Source: Marivita geojedonensis (GTDB lineage Bacteria > Pseudomonadota > Alphaproteobacteria > Rhodobacterales > Rhodobacteraceae). Taken from it: a stretch of 64,000 bases of DNA. Of this stretch, positions 47,792-56,991 are shown in pieces (the stretch's first letter is position 1; the number at the start of each line of letters is the position of its first letter). The notes beneath the pieces are model-generated. The model did no database searches. It was not told the origin of the DNA and was given only the letters and a program-made list of their open reading frames with translations. The position numbers and the translations under genes are program-made. The stretch covers positions 186,001-250,000 of the forward strand of contig NZ_JFKC01000001.1 in NCBI RefSeq assembly GCF_002115805.1, in the 5' to 3' direction.

Positions 47792-48130
47792 TCAGAGCGC
47801 ATCCCCATTGGTTTCGCCTGTGCGCACGCGAATGGCTTGCTGCGCATCGAGCACGAAGATCTTGCCGTCACCGATCTTGCCGGTGCGGGCTGTTTTGGTG
47901 ATGGTTTCGATCACCTGGTCGGCCATGTCGGCACCGACCACGATTTCGAGTTTGATTTTCGGCACGAAGTTCACCGCGTATTCCGCGCCACGGTAAATCT
48001 CGGTATGGCCCGACTGAGAGCCGAACCCTTTGATCTCGGTTACCATCATGCCGCGGACGCCAATGTCTGTGAGCGCCTCGCGGACCTCTTCAAGCTTGAA
48101 CGGCTTGATTGTCGCTATGATGAACTTCAC
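47792..48130 (-). CDS. glnK: nitrogen regulatory protein P-II (GlnK type)
   Basis: A 112-aa trimeric signalling protein that senses 2-oxoglutarate and ATP/ADP and gates AmtB. The T-loop GHTEIYRGAEYAV includes Tyr51, the usual uridylylation site. The start KFIIATIKPFKLEEVREAL is standard. GTG at 48130 gives exactly the family length of 112 residues and has GGGA upstream; the longer frame to 48184 has no homology. The amtB start is 36 bases downstream, so the two form one operon. Confidence 0.96.
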   Translation of the reverse strand: MKFIIATIKPFKLEEVREALTDIGVRGMMVTEIKGFGSQSGHTEIYRGAEYAVNFVPKIKLEIVVGADMADQVIETITKTARTGKIGDGKIFVLDAQQAIRVRTGETNGDAL

Positions 48131-48239
48131 CTTGGTCCCTTTCCCTTGCAGGTCGATCTTGTTTGCAAGCGCAGAAAGGGTCACGGATGGCGGGAATGGA
48201 AGTTAAGACCCCCGGACTCTGGCGCCTCGGAACAGAAAG

Positions 48240-48267
48240 TTGCACAAATTTTGCACACTTTTGCACA
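48240..48267 (+). repeat. three phased TTGCACA heptamers upstream of glnK
   Basis: TTGCACA occurs at 48240-48246, 48251-48257 and 48261-48267, spaced 11 and 10 bases, about one helical turn apart. Read on the plus strand, one pair also resembles a weak -24/-12 element (TTGCAC-N5-TTGCA). It is in the divergent space between glnK and the PBP gene. Probably a regulatory array. Confidence 0.5.
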
Positions 48268-48379
48268 ATTGATTACTTTTTAAGCAATCAAAAAACCCAA
48301 AACCCCGGCAAAGGGCGGTCCACATCGACAGGGAAAACCACTAAATTACACAAAAAGAGCAGCATCACAGGCGGTCAGA

Positions 48380-50545
48380 ATGACTGATTCACGACGCGGA
48401 AAAGGTCGTCTGGTCGCGGACCGGCGATATCCGAAGAAACCGGCCAAGAAGCCTGCCGCGAAGAAGCCCGCGCCAGTACGACGCAAGCCCGCGCGCCCGA
48501 AAGTGAAGCGTGGGGGTATCGTGGGGTTCTTTGTCGGCGTGGTATCGTGGGTATTCCGGTTCATCCTGCGCCTTTTCCTGCGTGCAGGTATTGTTGTTGC
48601 ACTTCTGGTCGCCGGATGGGTCGGGATCACCTACACCACCCTTCCCGAGGTCTCGGACGCGCTCGACGGTCGCGCACGAGGGTCGGTGCAGCTCTTGGAC
48701 CGGGATGGCGTGGCTTTTGCATGGCGGGGCGACCAGTTTGGCGGCGTTGTCACGGCTGACACCGTGTCACCTCATCTCAGGAATGCGGTGGTCGCCACAG
48801 AGGACCGGCGTTTCTACCGGCACTTCGGAATTTCCCCGCGCGGGATCGCCTCTGCGGTTCGGATCAACCTGTCCGAAGGCAGGGGGCCTCTGTCGGGGCA
48901 TGGCGGCTCTACCATTACGCAGCAGACAGCAAAGCTCTTGTGCCTCGGGGTCGTGTATGACCCGGACGAATGGAAGAACGAGGCAGAGTATGTCGCCGAC
49001 TGCCGACGCGGCTCGCTTGCGCGCAAAGCGAAAGAAGCGATTTACGCGCTGGCGATGGAGGCAAAATATACCAAGGACGAAATCCTCTCGATCTACCTCA
49101 ACCGCGCGTACATGGGAGGTGGCGCCTATGGCGCTGCTGCGGCCGCGGAACGCTATTTCTCGAAACCGGCTTCTGCGCTGACACCGCAGGAGGGCGCAAT
49201 GATCGCCGGTCTGCTGACCGCCCCGTCGAGCCTTGCACCGACATCGAACCTCGAACGGTCACAGGCCCGAGCAGCGACGGTGCTGCGTCTGATGAACGAG
49301 CAGGGTTACCTGACGGACGCGGAGACCAGAGCCGCGCAGGCGAACCCCGCCACTCTGTCTGACAAAGCGAAAACACAGACCGGCGGGTATTTTGCCGACT
49401 GGGTCATGCAGTCAGGACCGGATTTCTTTACCCGAGACACCACCGAAGACGTGATCATTTCGACCACCCTCGACCAGCGTATCCAGAAGGCGGCGGAAGA
49501 TGCGATCAAGACCATCTTCACCACCAAGGTTCGTGAAGGTTCAAAGGCTCAGGCGGCAATCGTCGTCATGTCCGCCGATGGCGCGGTGCGTGGCATGGTC
49601 GGCGGTCGCCAGACAAACGTCTCCGGTGTGTTCAACCGCGCGACACAGGCAAAACGGCAGACCGGGTCAGCTTTCAAACCCTTTGTCTATGCCACGGCGC
49701 TCGAACTGGGCTACAGCCCGTATGATCGCGTTCAGGACGAGCCATTCTGCATGAACATCCCGGGATCGGGCCAATGGTGCCCCGAGAACTATTCACGGGA
49801 TTACTTTGGGTCCGTCACGCTGGTTGATGCCCTGGCCAAGAGCCTGAACATCCCGGCGGTCAAGGTCTCGGAATCCGTCGGTCGCGATCTGGTTCGACGC
49901 GTGTCGGAGGATTTCGGCATCGAAAGCCCGCTGACGGACACACCGGCCCTTGCACTGGGTGCATCCGAGGCTTCTTTGTTGGAAATGACTGGTGCCTATG
50001 CCGGAATTCTGAATGGCGGCTCCTCCGTGACCCCCTATGGCCTGGAGGAACTGCGCCTTGTCGGTGAGCCCCAACCGCTTATGGGATCGGGCGGAGGCAT
50101 CGGCGAACGCGTCATCAATGAAGACGCGGCACGGCAACTGATCTGGATGATGGAGCGCGTTGTCTCGCAGGGCACCGGGGGCCGGGCAAAACTCTCGGAC
50201 CGCCAGGTCGCCGGCAAAACCGGGACGACTCAGGCCGCCCGCGATGCCTGGTTTATTGGGTTCACAGCAGATTACGTGGCTGGCGTATGGATGGGGTATG
50301 ATGACAACACGCCGCTGACCGGAGTGACCGGTAGCGGTCTTCCAGCAGAGATCTGGCACGAGGCGATGCGCCGCGTGCATGAAGGCCTGCCCGTACGCCC
50401 GCTGCCGATGATCGAGCCAAAACCGCCCCGGCAAGTGGCGCAGCCAAAACCACAGGAGCAACCCGCTCCGCAGCGGGACCGAGGCGGGAACGCGCTTGAG
50501 AATGCGCTGAACCAGCTCTTGCGCGACATCCTCGGCGGCAACTGA
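48380..50545 (+). CDS. class A penicillin-binding protein (PBP1A type), bifunctional
   Basis: A 721-aa peptidoglycan synthase, anchored by one membrane segment (about 55-82) after a Lys/Pro/Ala-rich cytoplasmic N-terminus. The glycosyltransferase domain (about 95-270) has the catalytic Glu141 in EDRRFYRHFG and GSTITQQTAKLL. The transpeptidase domain (about 355-640) has Ser430-x-x-Lys433 (GSAFKP), Ser488-Leu-Asn490 and KTGTT (613-617). After GSTITQQTAKLL an insertion of about 20 residues carrying Cys188 and Cys208 is present. The C-terminal tail is Pro/Gln-rich. It begins 250 bases from glnK, divergent. Confidence 0.95.
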   Translation: MTDSRRGKGRLVADRRYPKKPAKKPAAKKPAPVRRKPARPKVKRGGIVGFFVGVVSWVFRFILRLFLRAGIVVALLVAGWVGITYTTLPEVSDALDGRARGSVQLLDRDGVAFAWRGDQFGGVVTADTVSPHLRNAVVATEDRRFYRHFGISPRGIASAVRINLSEGRGPLSGHGGSTITQQTAKLLCLGVVYDPDEWKNEAEYVADCRRGSLARKAKEAIYALAMEAKYTKDEILSIYLNRAYMGGGAYGAAAAAERYFSKPASALTPQEGAMIAGLLTAPSSLAPTSNLERSQARAATVLRLMNEQGYLTDAETRAAQANPATLSDKAKTQTGGYFADWVMQSGPDFFTRDTTEDVIISTTLDQRIQKAAEDAIKTIFTTKVREGSKAQAAIVVMSADGAVRGMVGGRQTNVSGVFNRATQAKRQTGSAFKPFVYATALELGYSPYDRVQDEPFCMNIPGSGQWCPENYSRDYFGSVTLVDALAKSLNIPAVKVSESVGRDLVRRVSEDFGIESPLTDTPALALGASEASLLEMTGAYAGILNGGSSVTPYGLEELRLVGEPQPLMGSGGGIGERVINEDAARQLIWMMERVVSQGTGGRAKLSDRQVAGKTGTTQAARDAWFIGFTADYVAGVWMGYDDNTPLTGVTGSGLPAEIWHEAMRRVHEGLPVRPLPMIEPKPPRQVAQPKPQEQPAPQRDRGGNALENALNQLLRDILGGN

Positions 50546-50627
50546 ACGACGGGGATCAGGGAACAAACCCCCTTCCCATTTCCGGGAACGCGCAATAGCG
50601 TTTCGGGACCAAAAACATGGAGATATC

Positions 50628-51089
50628 ATGAGCAACGCGATCGACGCCCGACTGGCCGAACTTGGCCTGACTTTGCCCGACGCCCCGGCCCCTGCAGCAA
50701 ACTACGTGCCCTTCGTGCAGACCGGAAACCAGATCTACGTATCCGGTCAGCTTCCGACCGGCCCCGATGGTCTGATCAAAGGCAAGCTGGGATCAGATCT
50801 TGATGCGGAGGCCGGAGCCGAAGCGGCGAAATACTGCGCGCTGGCTTTGCTGTCGCAGGCACGCAAGGCGGCTGGCGGCGACCTGAGCCGGATTCGGGTT
50901 GTGAAACTGGTGGGTTTTGTGAACTCGACGGCGGATTTCGGAGATCAGCCCAAGGTGGTGAATGGCGCGTCGGATCTGATGGTTGCCGTCCTGGGTGACA
51001 ACGGTCGGCACGCCCGTTCAGCTGTCTCGGCCGCATCACTTCCGTTCGGAGTGGCGGTGGAGATCGAAGGCATCTTCGAGCTGCTATGA
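50628..51089 (+). CDS. RidA family protein (YjgF/YER057c/UK114)
   Basis: A 153-aa cytoplasmic protein of the RidA superfamily, whose archetype deaminates reactive enamine/imine intermediates from PLP enzymes. Landmarks are QIYVSGQLPTGPDG, FVNSTADF and NGRHARSAVSAASLP (the arginine in the last segment is the usual carboxylate-binding residue). It is longer than the 128-aa archetype, typical of the subgroup common in alphaproteobacteria. It overlaps the next gene by four bases (ATGA) and has a good GGAG start signal. Confidence 0.9.
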   Translation: MSNAIDARLAELGLTLPDAPAPAANYVPFVQTGNQIYVSGQLPTGPDGLIKGKLGSDLDAEAGAEAAKYCALALLSQARKAAGGDLSRIRVVKLVGFVNSTADFGDQPKVVNGASDLMVAVLGDNGRHARSAVSAASLPFGVAVEIEGIFELL

Positions 51090-51841
51090 ACAGACTGCCG
51101 CCGGTCTTTCTTGCGCGGCCCATCGCGCATCGTGGCTACCATGACAAGTCCGCGGGGCGGATCGAGAACAGCCCTTCGACCTTCTCTGCGGCCATCCAGG
51201 CAGGGTATGGCATCGAGCTTGACCTGCAGTTGTCACGCGATGGCATGGCGATGGTCTTTCACGACGATCTGCTCAACAGGCTGACGGAGGAAACCGGTCC
51301 TGTTCGGGAGAGAGACGCCGCAGCGTTGCAGAGCATTGTGCTCAGGGGTGGCCGCGACACGATCCCGACGCTCGGGCAAGTGCTTGCGCAGGTAAATGGC
51401 GCGGTTCCTCTGCTGATCGAGTTGAAGGACCAACACGGTGAAATGGGAGAGACAGACGGCCGTCTGGAACAGGCCACAGTCGATGCGCTTGCGCAGTACG
51501 ACGGGCCGGTGGCGCTCATGTCTTTCAACCCCAACATGATTGCGAGGGTGGGGACCTTGGCCCCCGACCTGCCCCGTGGCCTGATCAGTTCTGCCTGGCG
51601 CCGCATCGACGAGCCGCATGTCCCGGTGGATACGCGCGCGCGGCTGGCGGGAATTCCGGATTTCGAAAGCGTGGGTGCGCAGTTCCTGAGCCACGATGTG
51701 ACAAATCTCGAATCCCCGCGCGTTGAACAACTCAAGTCACGGGGTGTCCCGATCCTGTGCTGGACGGTTCGGAGCCCGGAACAGGAACATCAGGCACGCA
51801 AGATCGCCGACAACATCACCTTTGAGAGCTACGCCGCTTGA
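51086..51841 (+). CDS. glycerophosphodiester phosphodiesterase
   Basis: A 251-aa GDPD-domain enzyme that splits glycerophosphodiesters into sn-glycerol 3-phosphate and an alcohol. It has the catalytic IAHRGYHDKS, the metal ligands in ENSPSTFSAAIQAGYGIELD (in part) and HDD in VFHDDLLNRLT. No signal peptide is visible, so it probably acts in the cytoplasm on deacylated lipids. Translationally coupled to the upstream RidA gene. Confidence 0.9.
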   Translation: MNRLPPVFLARPIAHRGYHDKSAGRIENSPSTFSAAIQAGYGIELDLQLSRDGMAMVFHDDLLNRLTEETGPVRERDAAALQSIVLRGGRDTIPTLGQVLAQVNGAVPLLIELKDQHGEMGETDGRLEQATVDALAQYDGPVALMSFNPNMIARVGTLAPDLPRGLISSAWRRIDEPHVPVDTRARLAGIPDFESVGAQFLSHDVTNLESPRVEQLKSRGVPILCWTVRSPEQEHQARKIADNITFESYAA

Positions 51842-51889
51842 ACGCCGCGCAACGCGGACCAAGTAGCAGGGCAGAGCAAAGGAAAGGTC

Positions 51890-53089
51890 ATGTCGACCCA
51901 AACTGACGCGCCCACAATCGCGATCACCATGAACGGGTCGCTGTCGCAGATCGCGCCAGCGGACTGGGATGCCTGCGCCTGCCCCGAGGTTGCAGATGGC
52001 GGTCGTGCCGATGACCCGTTTACAACGCACCGGTTCCTGAGCGCCTTCGAGGAGAGCCGGTCCGTCGGGACCGGAACCGGCTGGGACCCCCGATATTTGA
52101 CTGCGGAGATGGATGGGAGGGTCATCGCCTGCGCTCCGCTCTATGCCAAAAGCCACAGTCAGGGCGAATACATCTTCGACCACAACTGGGCGCATGCCTG
52201 GGAGCGCGCAGGCGGGCGGTACTACCCGAAGCTTCAGATTGCGGTGCCCTTCACGCCCGCGACAGGCCGGCGCTTCCTGACCCGCCCGGGGTTCGAGGTG
52301 GAAGGGTTGAGTGCGCTGGTACAGGGCGCGATTCAGGTGGCCGCGGACAACGAACTATCCTCGCTCCATGTCACGTTCTGCACGGAAGCCGAAGCCATTG
52401 CAGGAGAGCGGATCGGCCTCCTGCGGCGATATACTCAGCAATACCACTGGGAGAACCGGGGCTATAACAGCTTTGAGGCGTTTCTTGCCGATCTGAGTTC
52501 GCGCAAACGCAAGACCATTCGCAAGGAGCGTGAACGCGCGCAGGCATTCGGCGGGACCATACACCAGTTGACCGGCGATCAGATTCAGCCCGAGCATTGG
52601 GATGCGTTCTGGGAGTTCTATCAGGATACCGGCGCGCGCAAATGGGGGACGCCCTACCTGACACGCAGGTTCTTCGATATCGCGCAGGAGAGGCTGCGTG
52701 ACGACATCCTGCTCGTGCTGGCCGAACGGGACGGCCGGTGGGTAGCAGGCGCGATGAACGTGATCGGGCGTGATACGCTTTTCGGTCGGTACTGGGGCTG
52801 CGTCGAGGACCATCCCTGCCTGCATTTCGAACTGTGCTATTATCAGGCCATGGACTACGCGATTGCGCATGGAATGAAGCGTGTCGAGGCAGGCGCTCAG
52901 GGTGATCACAAACTGTCACGCGGTTACCTGCCGGTTTACACCCATTCGCTGCACTGGATTGGCGATCCCGGATTTTCCGAAGCTGTCGCACGGTTTCTGG
53001 ACGCAGAGGCCCGCGCGGTTGGCGAGGATATCGAGATCCTGACGAGCTATGGTCCATTCCGTAAAGACACTCTGGAGGAGCACCAATGA
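51890..53089 (+). CDS. GNAT-type acyltransferase (COG3146 'peptidogalycan biosynthesis' family)
   Basis: A 399-aa protein of the COG3146 family, which resembles two joined acetyltransferase (GNAT/FemABX-like) domains. Landmarks are [32 protein letters not shown], and the C-terminal [20 protein letters not shown] and [17 protein letters not shown]3146 proteins are predicted to transfer acyl or aminoacyl groups onto wall or membrane precursors; the donor and acceptor here are unknown. The stop overlaps the pterin dehydratase start by four bases, an otherwise unexpected pairing. Confidence 0.83.
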   Translation: MSTQTDAPTIAITMNGSLSQIAPADWDACACPEVADGGRADDPFTTHRFLSAFEESRSVGTGTGWDPRYLTAEMDGRVIACAPLYAKSHSQGEYIFDHNWAHAWERAGGRYYPKLQIAVPFTPATGRRFLTRPGFEVEGLSALVQGAIQVAADNELSSLHVTFCTEAEAIAGERIGLLRRYTQQYHWENRGYNSFEAFLADLSSRKRKTIRKERERAQAFGGTIHQLTGDQIQPEHWDAFWEFYQDTGARKWGTPYLTRRFFDIAQERLRDDILLVLAERDGRWVAGAMNVIGRDTLFGRYWGCVEDHPCLHFELCYYQAMDYAIAHGMKRVEAGAQGDHKLSRGYLPVYTHSLHWIGDPGFSEAVARFLDAEARAVGEDIEILTSYGPFRKDTLEEHQ

Positions 53090-53376
53090 CCGAGAAGCTT
53101 TCTGACACCGCGCGCAAAACGGTTCTGGGTCCGTTGCTCGAATCCGGGTGGACTCTGCTGGAAGATCGCGACGCGATTTCGAAGACTTTCAAATTCAAGG
53201 ACTTCACCGAAGCCTTCGCCTGGATGACCCGCGCGGCTCTCTGGGCCGAAAAATGGGATCATCATCCCGAGTGGCAGAATGTCTACAACCGCGTTGAAGT
53301 GACGTTGACCACGCATGACGTGGAAGGCTTGTCGTCGCTGGATGCGAAACTTGCCCGAAAACTGGACACGCTCTAG
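53086..53376 (+). CDS. phhB: 4a-hydroxytetrahydrobiopterin dehydratase (pterin-4-alpha-carbinolamine dehydratase)
   Basis: A 96-aa enzyme that recycles the pterin cofactor of phenylalanine hydroxylase, or acts in other pterin-dependent steps. It has the family core [16 protein letters not shown], then [20 protein letters not shown] with the conserved His-His-Pro-Glu-Trp active-site motif. The gene overlaps the preceding acyltransferase (ATGA). No phenylalanine hydroxylase is present in the window. A hairpin follows. Confidence 0.93.
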   Translation: MTEKLSDTARKTVLGPLLESGWTLLEDRDAISKTFKFKDFTEAFAWMTRAALWAEKWDHHPEWQNVYNRVEVTLTTHDVEGLSSLDAKLARKLDTL

Positions 53377-53394
53377 CACGGGGTTACGGGTAAA

Positions 53395-53418
53395 GCGTGA
53401 AACGCGCTGATTTCACGC
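53395..53418 (+). terminator. hairpin after the pterin dehydratase gene
   Basis: GCGTGAAA, loop of eight bases, TTTCACGC, then TAATTTCCTT. A perfect 8-bp stem 19 bases after the stop with a T-rich tail; it likely ends the ridA-to-phhB operon. Confidence 0.55.
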
Positions 53419-53487
53419 TAATTTCCTTATGCGTGGTGTTTGCCGTCGGCTAACGTCGTTGTGGTGTAAAGGTAAAAACAGGTTTCC

Positions 53488-55296
53488 ATGAGAGTAGAGA
53501 CGAACGACCGGCTCACCCACCTTGTCTATGAAGCGTCGCTCGACAATTCACTGCTGCCCGAGTTGATCCTCGAACTGACCGAGCAGGTTCAACTGGCCGC
53601 CGACGGGCGGATGATCGAGGCAGAGTCGAGACAGGATCTGAGTGATCTGATGGAGCATTTCCGTCGCGCCATCGAAATCTCTGAAAAGATGGTGCGCCTT
53701 CAGGAACGCGGATCTGATCTTGAAGCCGTTCTGGGAACGTTTGCCGTCGGCATTGCCCTGATCGACGACAGCGGCCGACCGATTGTCGTCAACCGCGCGA
53801 TGCGCGAAACCGGTCTGGCACTCGAGGCACCGATCCGTCTGTTGCCGGCCGGTCATGCCGACGCCACATTGCCCGAGGCGCAAAGCCTGAGCCGCTGGGT
53901 CTCTGAAACCAATCGGATCGAAACACCGCAATCCCTGATGACGCGGGACAGTGACACGACCTACCTTCTCCTGCCTCGGCAGGAAGCAATCCGAATGGGT
54001 TTCCCGGCCAAGGCCGCCGCAGTTCTGGTTGCAACCAATCCAAACACCGCCGATGGCCTGCGCGCGCTGGCAAATGCGCATGATCTCACACTTCGTGAGC
54101 AGGCGCTTGTGCGCGGGCTTATGGAAACAAGCGATCTGCGCAAGGCCAGCAAAGCGATGGGCATCAGCTATGAATCAGGGCGGACCTACCTCAAGCGCGT
54201 ATTTGAAAAAACCGGACTAACCAGTCAGGTGGACCTGATCAACACCATAGCAAGAAGCCCTATGTCGATGTTCCGCGAGCGACAGACCACGGACGAAGAA
54301 CGGTTTCAGGTGCGGCGACTGCATCGGCTGCCGGACGGGCGGATGCTCGAGTATTTCATTCTCGGACCAGAGAAAGGACGACCGGTGCTGCTGTTCGATG
54401 CGCTGTCGGGATCGTCCATCGACCTGACCGGGTTTCCACGACAGTATTACGAGCATCTGGAGCATTACGGCGTCAGGCTCGTGATGCCCTGCCGCCCCGG
54501 AATTTACCGGTCGGATTTCCGCAAGATGACATCGCTCCGCGATTTCGCCCCGGATCTGGAAAACCTGATCGATGCGCTTGGGAACGATCAGGTGTCCCTG
54601 ATGAGCTTTTCCTTCGGATCCGGCATTGCGCTTGCTACCGCGCATGAACTTCCGGACCGGATCAGAAAGGTGGTGCTCTCGTCGCCAAGCTACCCGGCCT
54701 ACAAGCACGAGAACTGGCGTGAACTTGACCAATTCTATCATTTGTCCGCCGTGCTGGCACAGCGCTGGCCCGCGATGTTCCGTCAGTTGATTCCGTTTCT
54801 GGTCCGGTCGATCATCCAGAACGCACCGCGCTACATGGAGCGGTACTGCAACCGAACGCCAAGCACGCACGACGTTGAGCTACTGTCCCATCCAACCATC
54901 GGAATACGGTCTTCGAGGATGCTTGAAGAGCGGACAGCCGGAGGTGTGAATGGGATGGTCGAGGAGAACCTTCTCAATGCACGGGGTTGGGATTTCGACG
55001 TTTCGATGATTCACACAGAGGTCGAAATCTACCACGGCGCCTTCGACAACGTTGCCCCGGCACAGGGCGGCGAAACACTGGCCCGGACCTTGCCCAACGC
55101 ATCATTCACCAAGTTCGACGACAAGGGGCATTATCAGCATATCTCCAGCTGGCCCTGGATGGTCGCCCGCGCCGCGGGATTTGACGTCGCTCCCTACGAC
55201 CGGATCTACACGATCCCCGATCTCAGACATTCATGCAGTTTGTCCCCATTTGGGGATATTGCGACAGACATCGCGTCCCTAGGGTCAGGTTACTGA
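53488..55296 (+). CDS. LuxR-type regulator fused to an alpha/beta hydrolase
   Basis: A 602-aa protein of three parts: a coiled/PAS-like sensory region (about 30-190; VLGTFAVGIALIDDSGRPI), a LuxR/GerE-like helix-turn-helix (about 198-258; LTLREQALVRGLMETSDLRK and GISYESGRTYLKRVFEKTG), and an alpha/beta hydrolase (about 275-575). The nucleophile elbow is SFSFG with Ser375, plus Asp520 (GAFDN) and His548 (KGHYQH); the elbow's first glycine is replaced by Ser. A regulator joined to an apparently active hydrolase could process the same small molecule that it senses. It is followed 39 bases later by a protein of unknown function. Confidence 0.85.
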   Translation: MRVETNDRLTHLVYEASLDNSLLPELILELTEQVQLAADGRMIEAESRQDLSDLMEHFRRAIEISEKMVRLQERGSDLEAVLGTFAVGIALIDDSGRPIVVNRAMRETGLALEAPIRLLPAGHADATLPEAQSLSRWVSETNRIETPQSLMTRDSDTTYLLLPRQEAIRMGFPAKAAAVLVATNPNTADGLRALANAHDLTLREQALVRGLMETSDLRKASKAMGISYESGRTYLKRVFEKTGLTSQVDLINTIARSPMSMFRERQTTDEERFQVRRLHRLPDGRMLEYFILGPEKGRPVLLFDALSGSSIDLTGFPRQYYEHLEHYGVRLVMPCRPGIYRSDFRKMTSLRDFAPDLENLIDALGNDQVSLMSFSFGSGIALATAHELPDRIRKVVLSSPSYPAYKHENWRELDQFYHLSAVLAQRWPAMFRQLIPFLVRSIIQNAPRYMERYCNRTPSTHDVELLSHPTIGIRSSRMLEERTAGGVNGMVEENLLNARGWDFDVSMIHTEVEIYHGAFDNVAPAQGGETLARTLPNASFTKFDDKGHYQHISSWPWMVARAAGFDVAPYDRIYTIPDLRHSCSLSPFGDIATDIASLGSGY

Positions 55297-55335
55297 GCCT
55301 TTTCAGCACCTATTCTTTTTAGAGAAGCATTTGAC

Positions 55336-55962
55336 ATGACAAAGACTTTGACCAAAGTCGCCGCCTTCAGGCGTCTGGCGCATGAGCGCCAAATGACATC
55401 CCTTATTGATCGGGACATCATTGCCTTGGGCGGCGACTTCATACCTCTGCGATCCGATTGGGTCTCTTTGTACTACGACACCGGCTACAAGGTCTGTTCT
55501 GACGACGGCAGCCAATATGCCTACCGCGCAATCACCACGCGGGGCGAGTTGCTGTGGCTGGTGTTTTCGACCGGAAAATCCCGTGGATATCATTCTGAGG
55601 CGTCCTGCCCCGTGGGTGCTTTCGAAGAAGCGCAGACTGCGCTTGCGCATCGTCGCGAGGTCAAGTCCAGGTGGGACGATGTGACCTCGGTCGCGCGTGC
55701 TCTCCGTCGTGGCAGCTTGCGTTTCGACGTGTTGATCGAGGATGCCCACAACTCTCCGCTTTGCGCCATGGGCACGCGGCATTTCCTGCGCTCTGTCGGG
55801 ATGAGCCGGATCACCCGTATCAGCGGGTTCAAGCTGGCTTGGTTGATGCTTGTTGAACCGCAGCTTGGTTTCGTAATCCACCAGGCCGCTTTGCGCGAGA
55901 GCGTGCTGAACGAGCCAAGCACGACGCCATTGATGGACGCACTGACCGGCGCCAGAGGCTGA
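55336..55962 (+). CDS. conserved hypothetical protein, unknown function
   Basis: A 208-aa soluble protein with no signal peptide. Recognisable segments are WDDVTSVARALRRGSLRFDV, IEDAHNSPLCAMGTRHFL and GFKLAWLMLVEPQLGFVIHQA, none of which I can assign to a known family. Tryptophan and arginine content is high, and a cysteine lies in each of CPVGAFEEA and SPLCAMG. It is probably co-transcribed with the LuxR-hydrolase fusion upstream (39-base gap). A role as its partner is possible but untested. A divergence from the following transporter operon is suggested by an 81-base gap. Confidence 0.6.
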   Translation: MTKTLTKVAAFRRLAHERQMTSLIDRDIIALGGDFIPLRSDWVSLYYDTGYKVCSDDGSQYAYRAITTRGELLWLVFSTGKSRGYHSEASCPVGAFEEAQTALAHRREVKSRWDDVTSVARALRRGSLRFDVLIEDAHNSPLCAMGTRHFLRSVGMSRITRISGFKLAWLMLVEPQLGFVIHQAALRESVLNEPSTTPLMDALTGARG

Positions 55963-56043
55963 CCAGAACGCTCTTCGCACGCGCAGCCAGGGTTTGGTTT
56001 TTCGGCGTTCCCTTGTCTCAAGGCTTCGCCTAACCTGCCCGCG

Positions 56044-56991
56044 ATGCTGGGTTATATCGTCAAACGACTGATCTCACTTGCCATAAGCCTGATTGTGGCC
56101 TCGGTGGTGATTTTCGTCGTGGTCGAGGTCGCCCCCGGCGATCCGGCGAGCTTTATGTTGGGCATCAACGCGCAGCCCGATACGGTGGCGGCCTTGCGGA
56201 CTGAGCTTGGTTTGGACCAGTCGAAATTTGACCGCTACCTGAGCTGGGTCGGTGGGATGCTGACCGGCGATTTCGGCACGTCCTACACTTACCGCACACC
56301 CGTGGCGCAGATGATCGCGGACCGGATGTGGGTGTCCCTGCCGCTCGCGCTTTTTGCGCTGACACTGTCGACCCTGATCGCCTTTCCGGCCGGTATCTTC
56401 GCCGCGGCGCGCCGGGGTGGCGCGGGTGATCTGGCTGTAACGGGTGCAACCCAGCTGGGCGTCGCCATCCCGAATTTTTGGTTTGCGATGATGCTTGTGC
56501 TGATCTTTGCGATCCAGTTGCGCTGGTTCAGCGCAGGGGGCTTTCCCGGTTGGGAGAAAGGTTTTTGGGGCGGGATGAAGGCGCTCACCTTGCCCGCCAT
56601 TGCCTTGGCTCTGCCGCAGGCGGCGATCCTGACCCGCGTCATGCGATCGTCGCTGCTCGACATTCTGGGTGAAGATTTCATGCGCACCGCCCGCGCCAAG
56701 GGGCTGTCGGCGCGTCAGGCGCTTTGGCGGCACGGACTGCGCAATGCGTTGATCCCGGTGCTGACGATCATCGGCCTGCAATTCGCCTTTCTGCTGGCCG
56801 GTGCAATCATCATCGAGCAGGTGTTCTTTCTGCCTGGCCTTGGGCGGCTGATCTTTCAGGCCATCACCCAGCGCGACCTGATTGTGGTCGAGTCGGTGGT
56901 GATGCTCTTGGTCTTCGCGGTGATCATGGTGAACTTTCTTGTCGATCTGGCCTATGCGGCCGTCGACCCGCGCCTGAGGACACGGGTATGA
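56044..56991 (+). CDS. dipeptide/oligopeptide-type ABC transporter permease (DppB-like)
   Basis: A 315-aa inner-membrane permease with six membrane segments. N-terminal MLGYIVKRLISLAISL and the early VEVAPGDPASFM are DppB/OppB landmarks, as is the EAA loop FMRTARAKGLSARQALWRHGLRNA (in part) near 218-240. It overlaps the next permease by four bases (ATGA). No binding-protein gene precedes it, although such transporters usually start with one. Confidence 0.92.
   Translation: MLGYIVKRLISLAISLIVASVVIFVVVEVAPGDPASFMLGINAQPDTVAALRTELGLDQSKFDRYLSWVGGMLTGDFGTSYTYRTPVAQMIADRMWVSLPLALFALTLSTLIAFPAGIFAAARRGGAGDLAVTGATQLGVAIPNFWFAMMLVLIFAIQLRWFSAGGFPGWEKGFWGGMKALTLPAIALALPQAAILTRVMRSSLLDILGEDFMRTARAKGLSARQALWRHGLRNALIPVLTIIGLQFAFLLAGAIIIEQVFFLPGLGRLIFQAITQRDLIVVESVVMLLVFAVIMVNFLVDLAYAAVDPRLRTRV

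Noticed and set aside
48240-48267. a genuine sigma-54 promoter
   Set aside because: The best match TTGCAC-N5-TTGCA has a mismatch in the -24 element and points away from glnK; reported instead as a repeat array.
55336-55962. autoinducer (LuxI-type) synthase next to the LuxR-type gene
   Set aside because: The expected conserved Arg, Phe/Trp and Asp pattern of LuxI proteins is not present, so it is listed as unknown.
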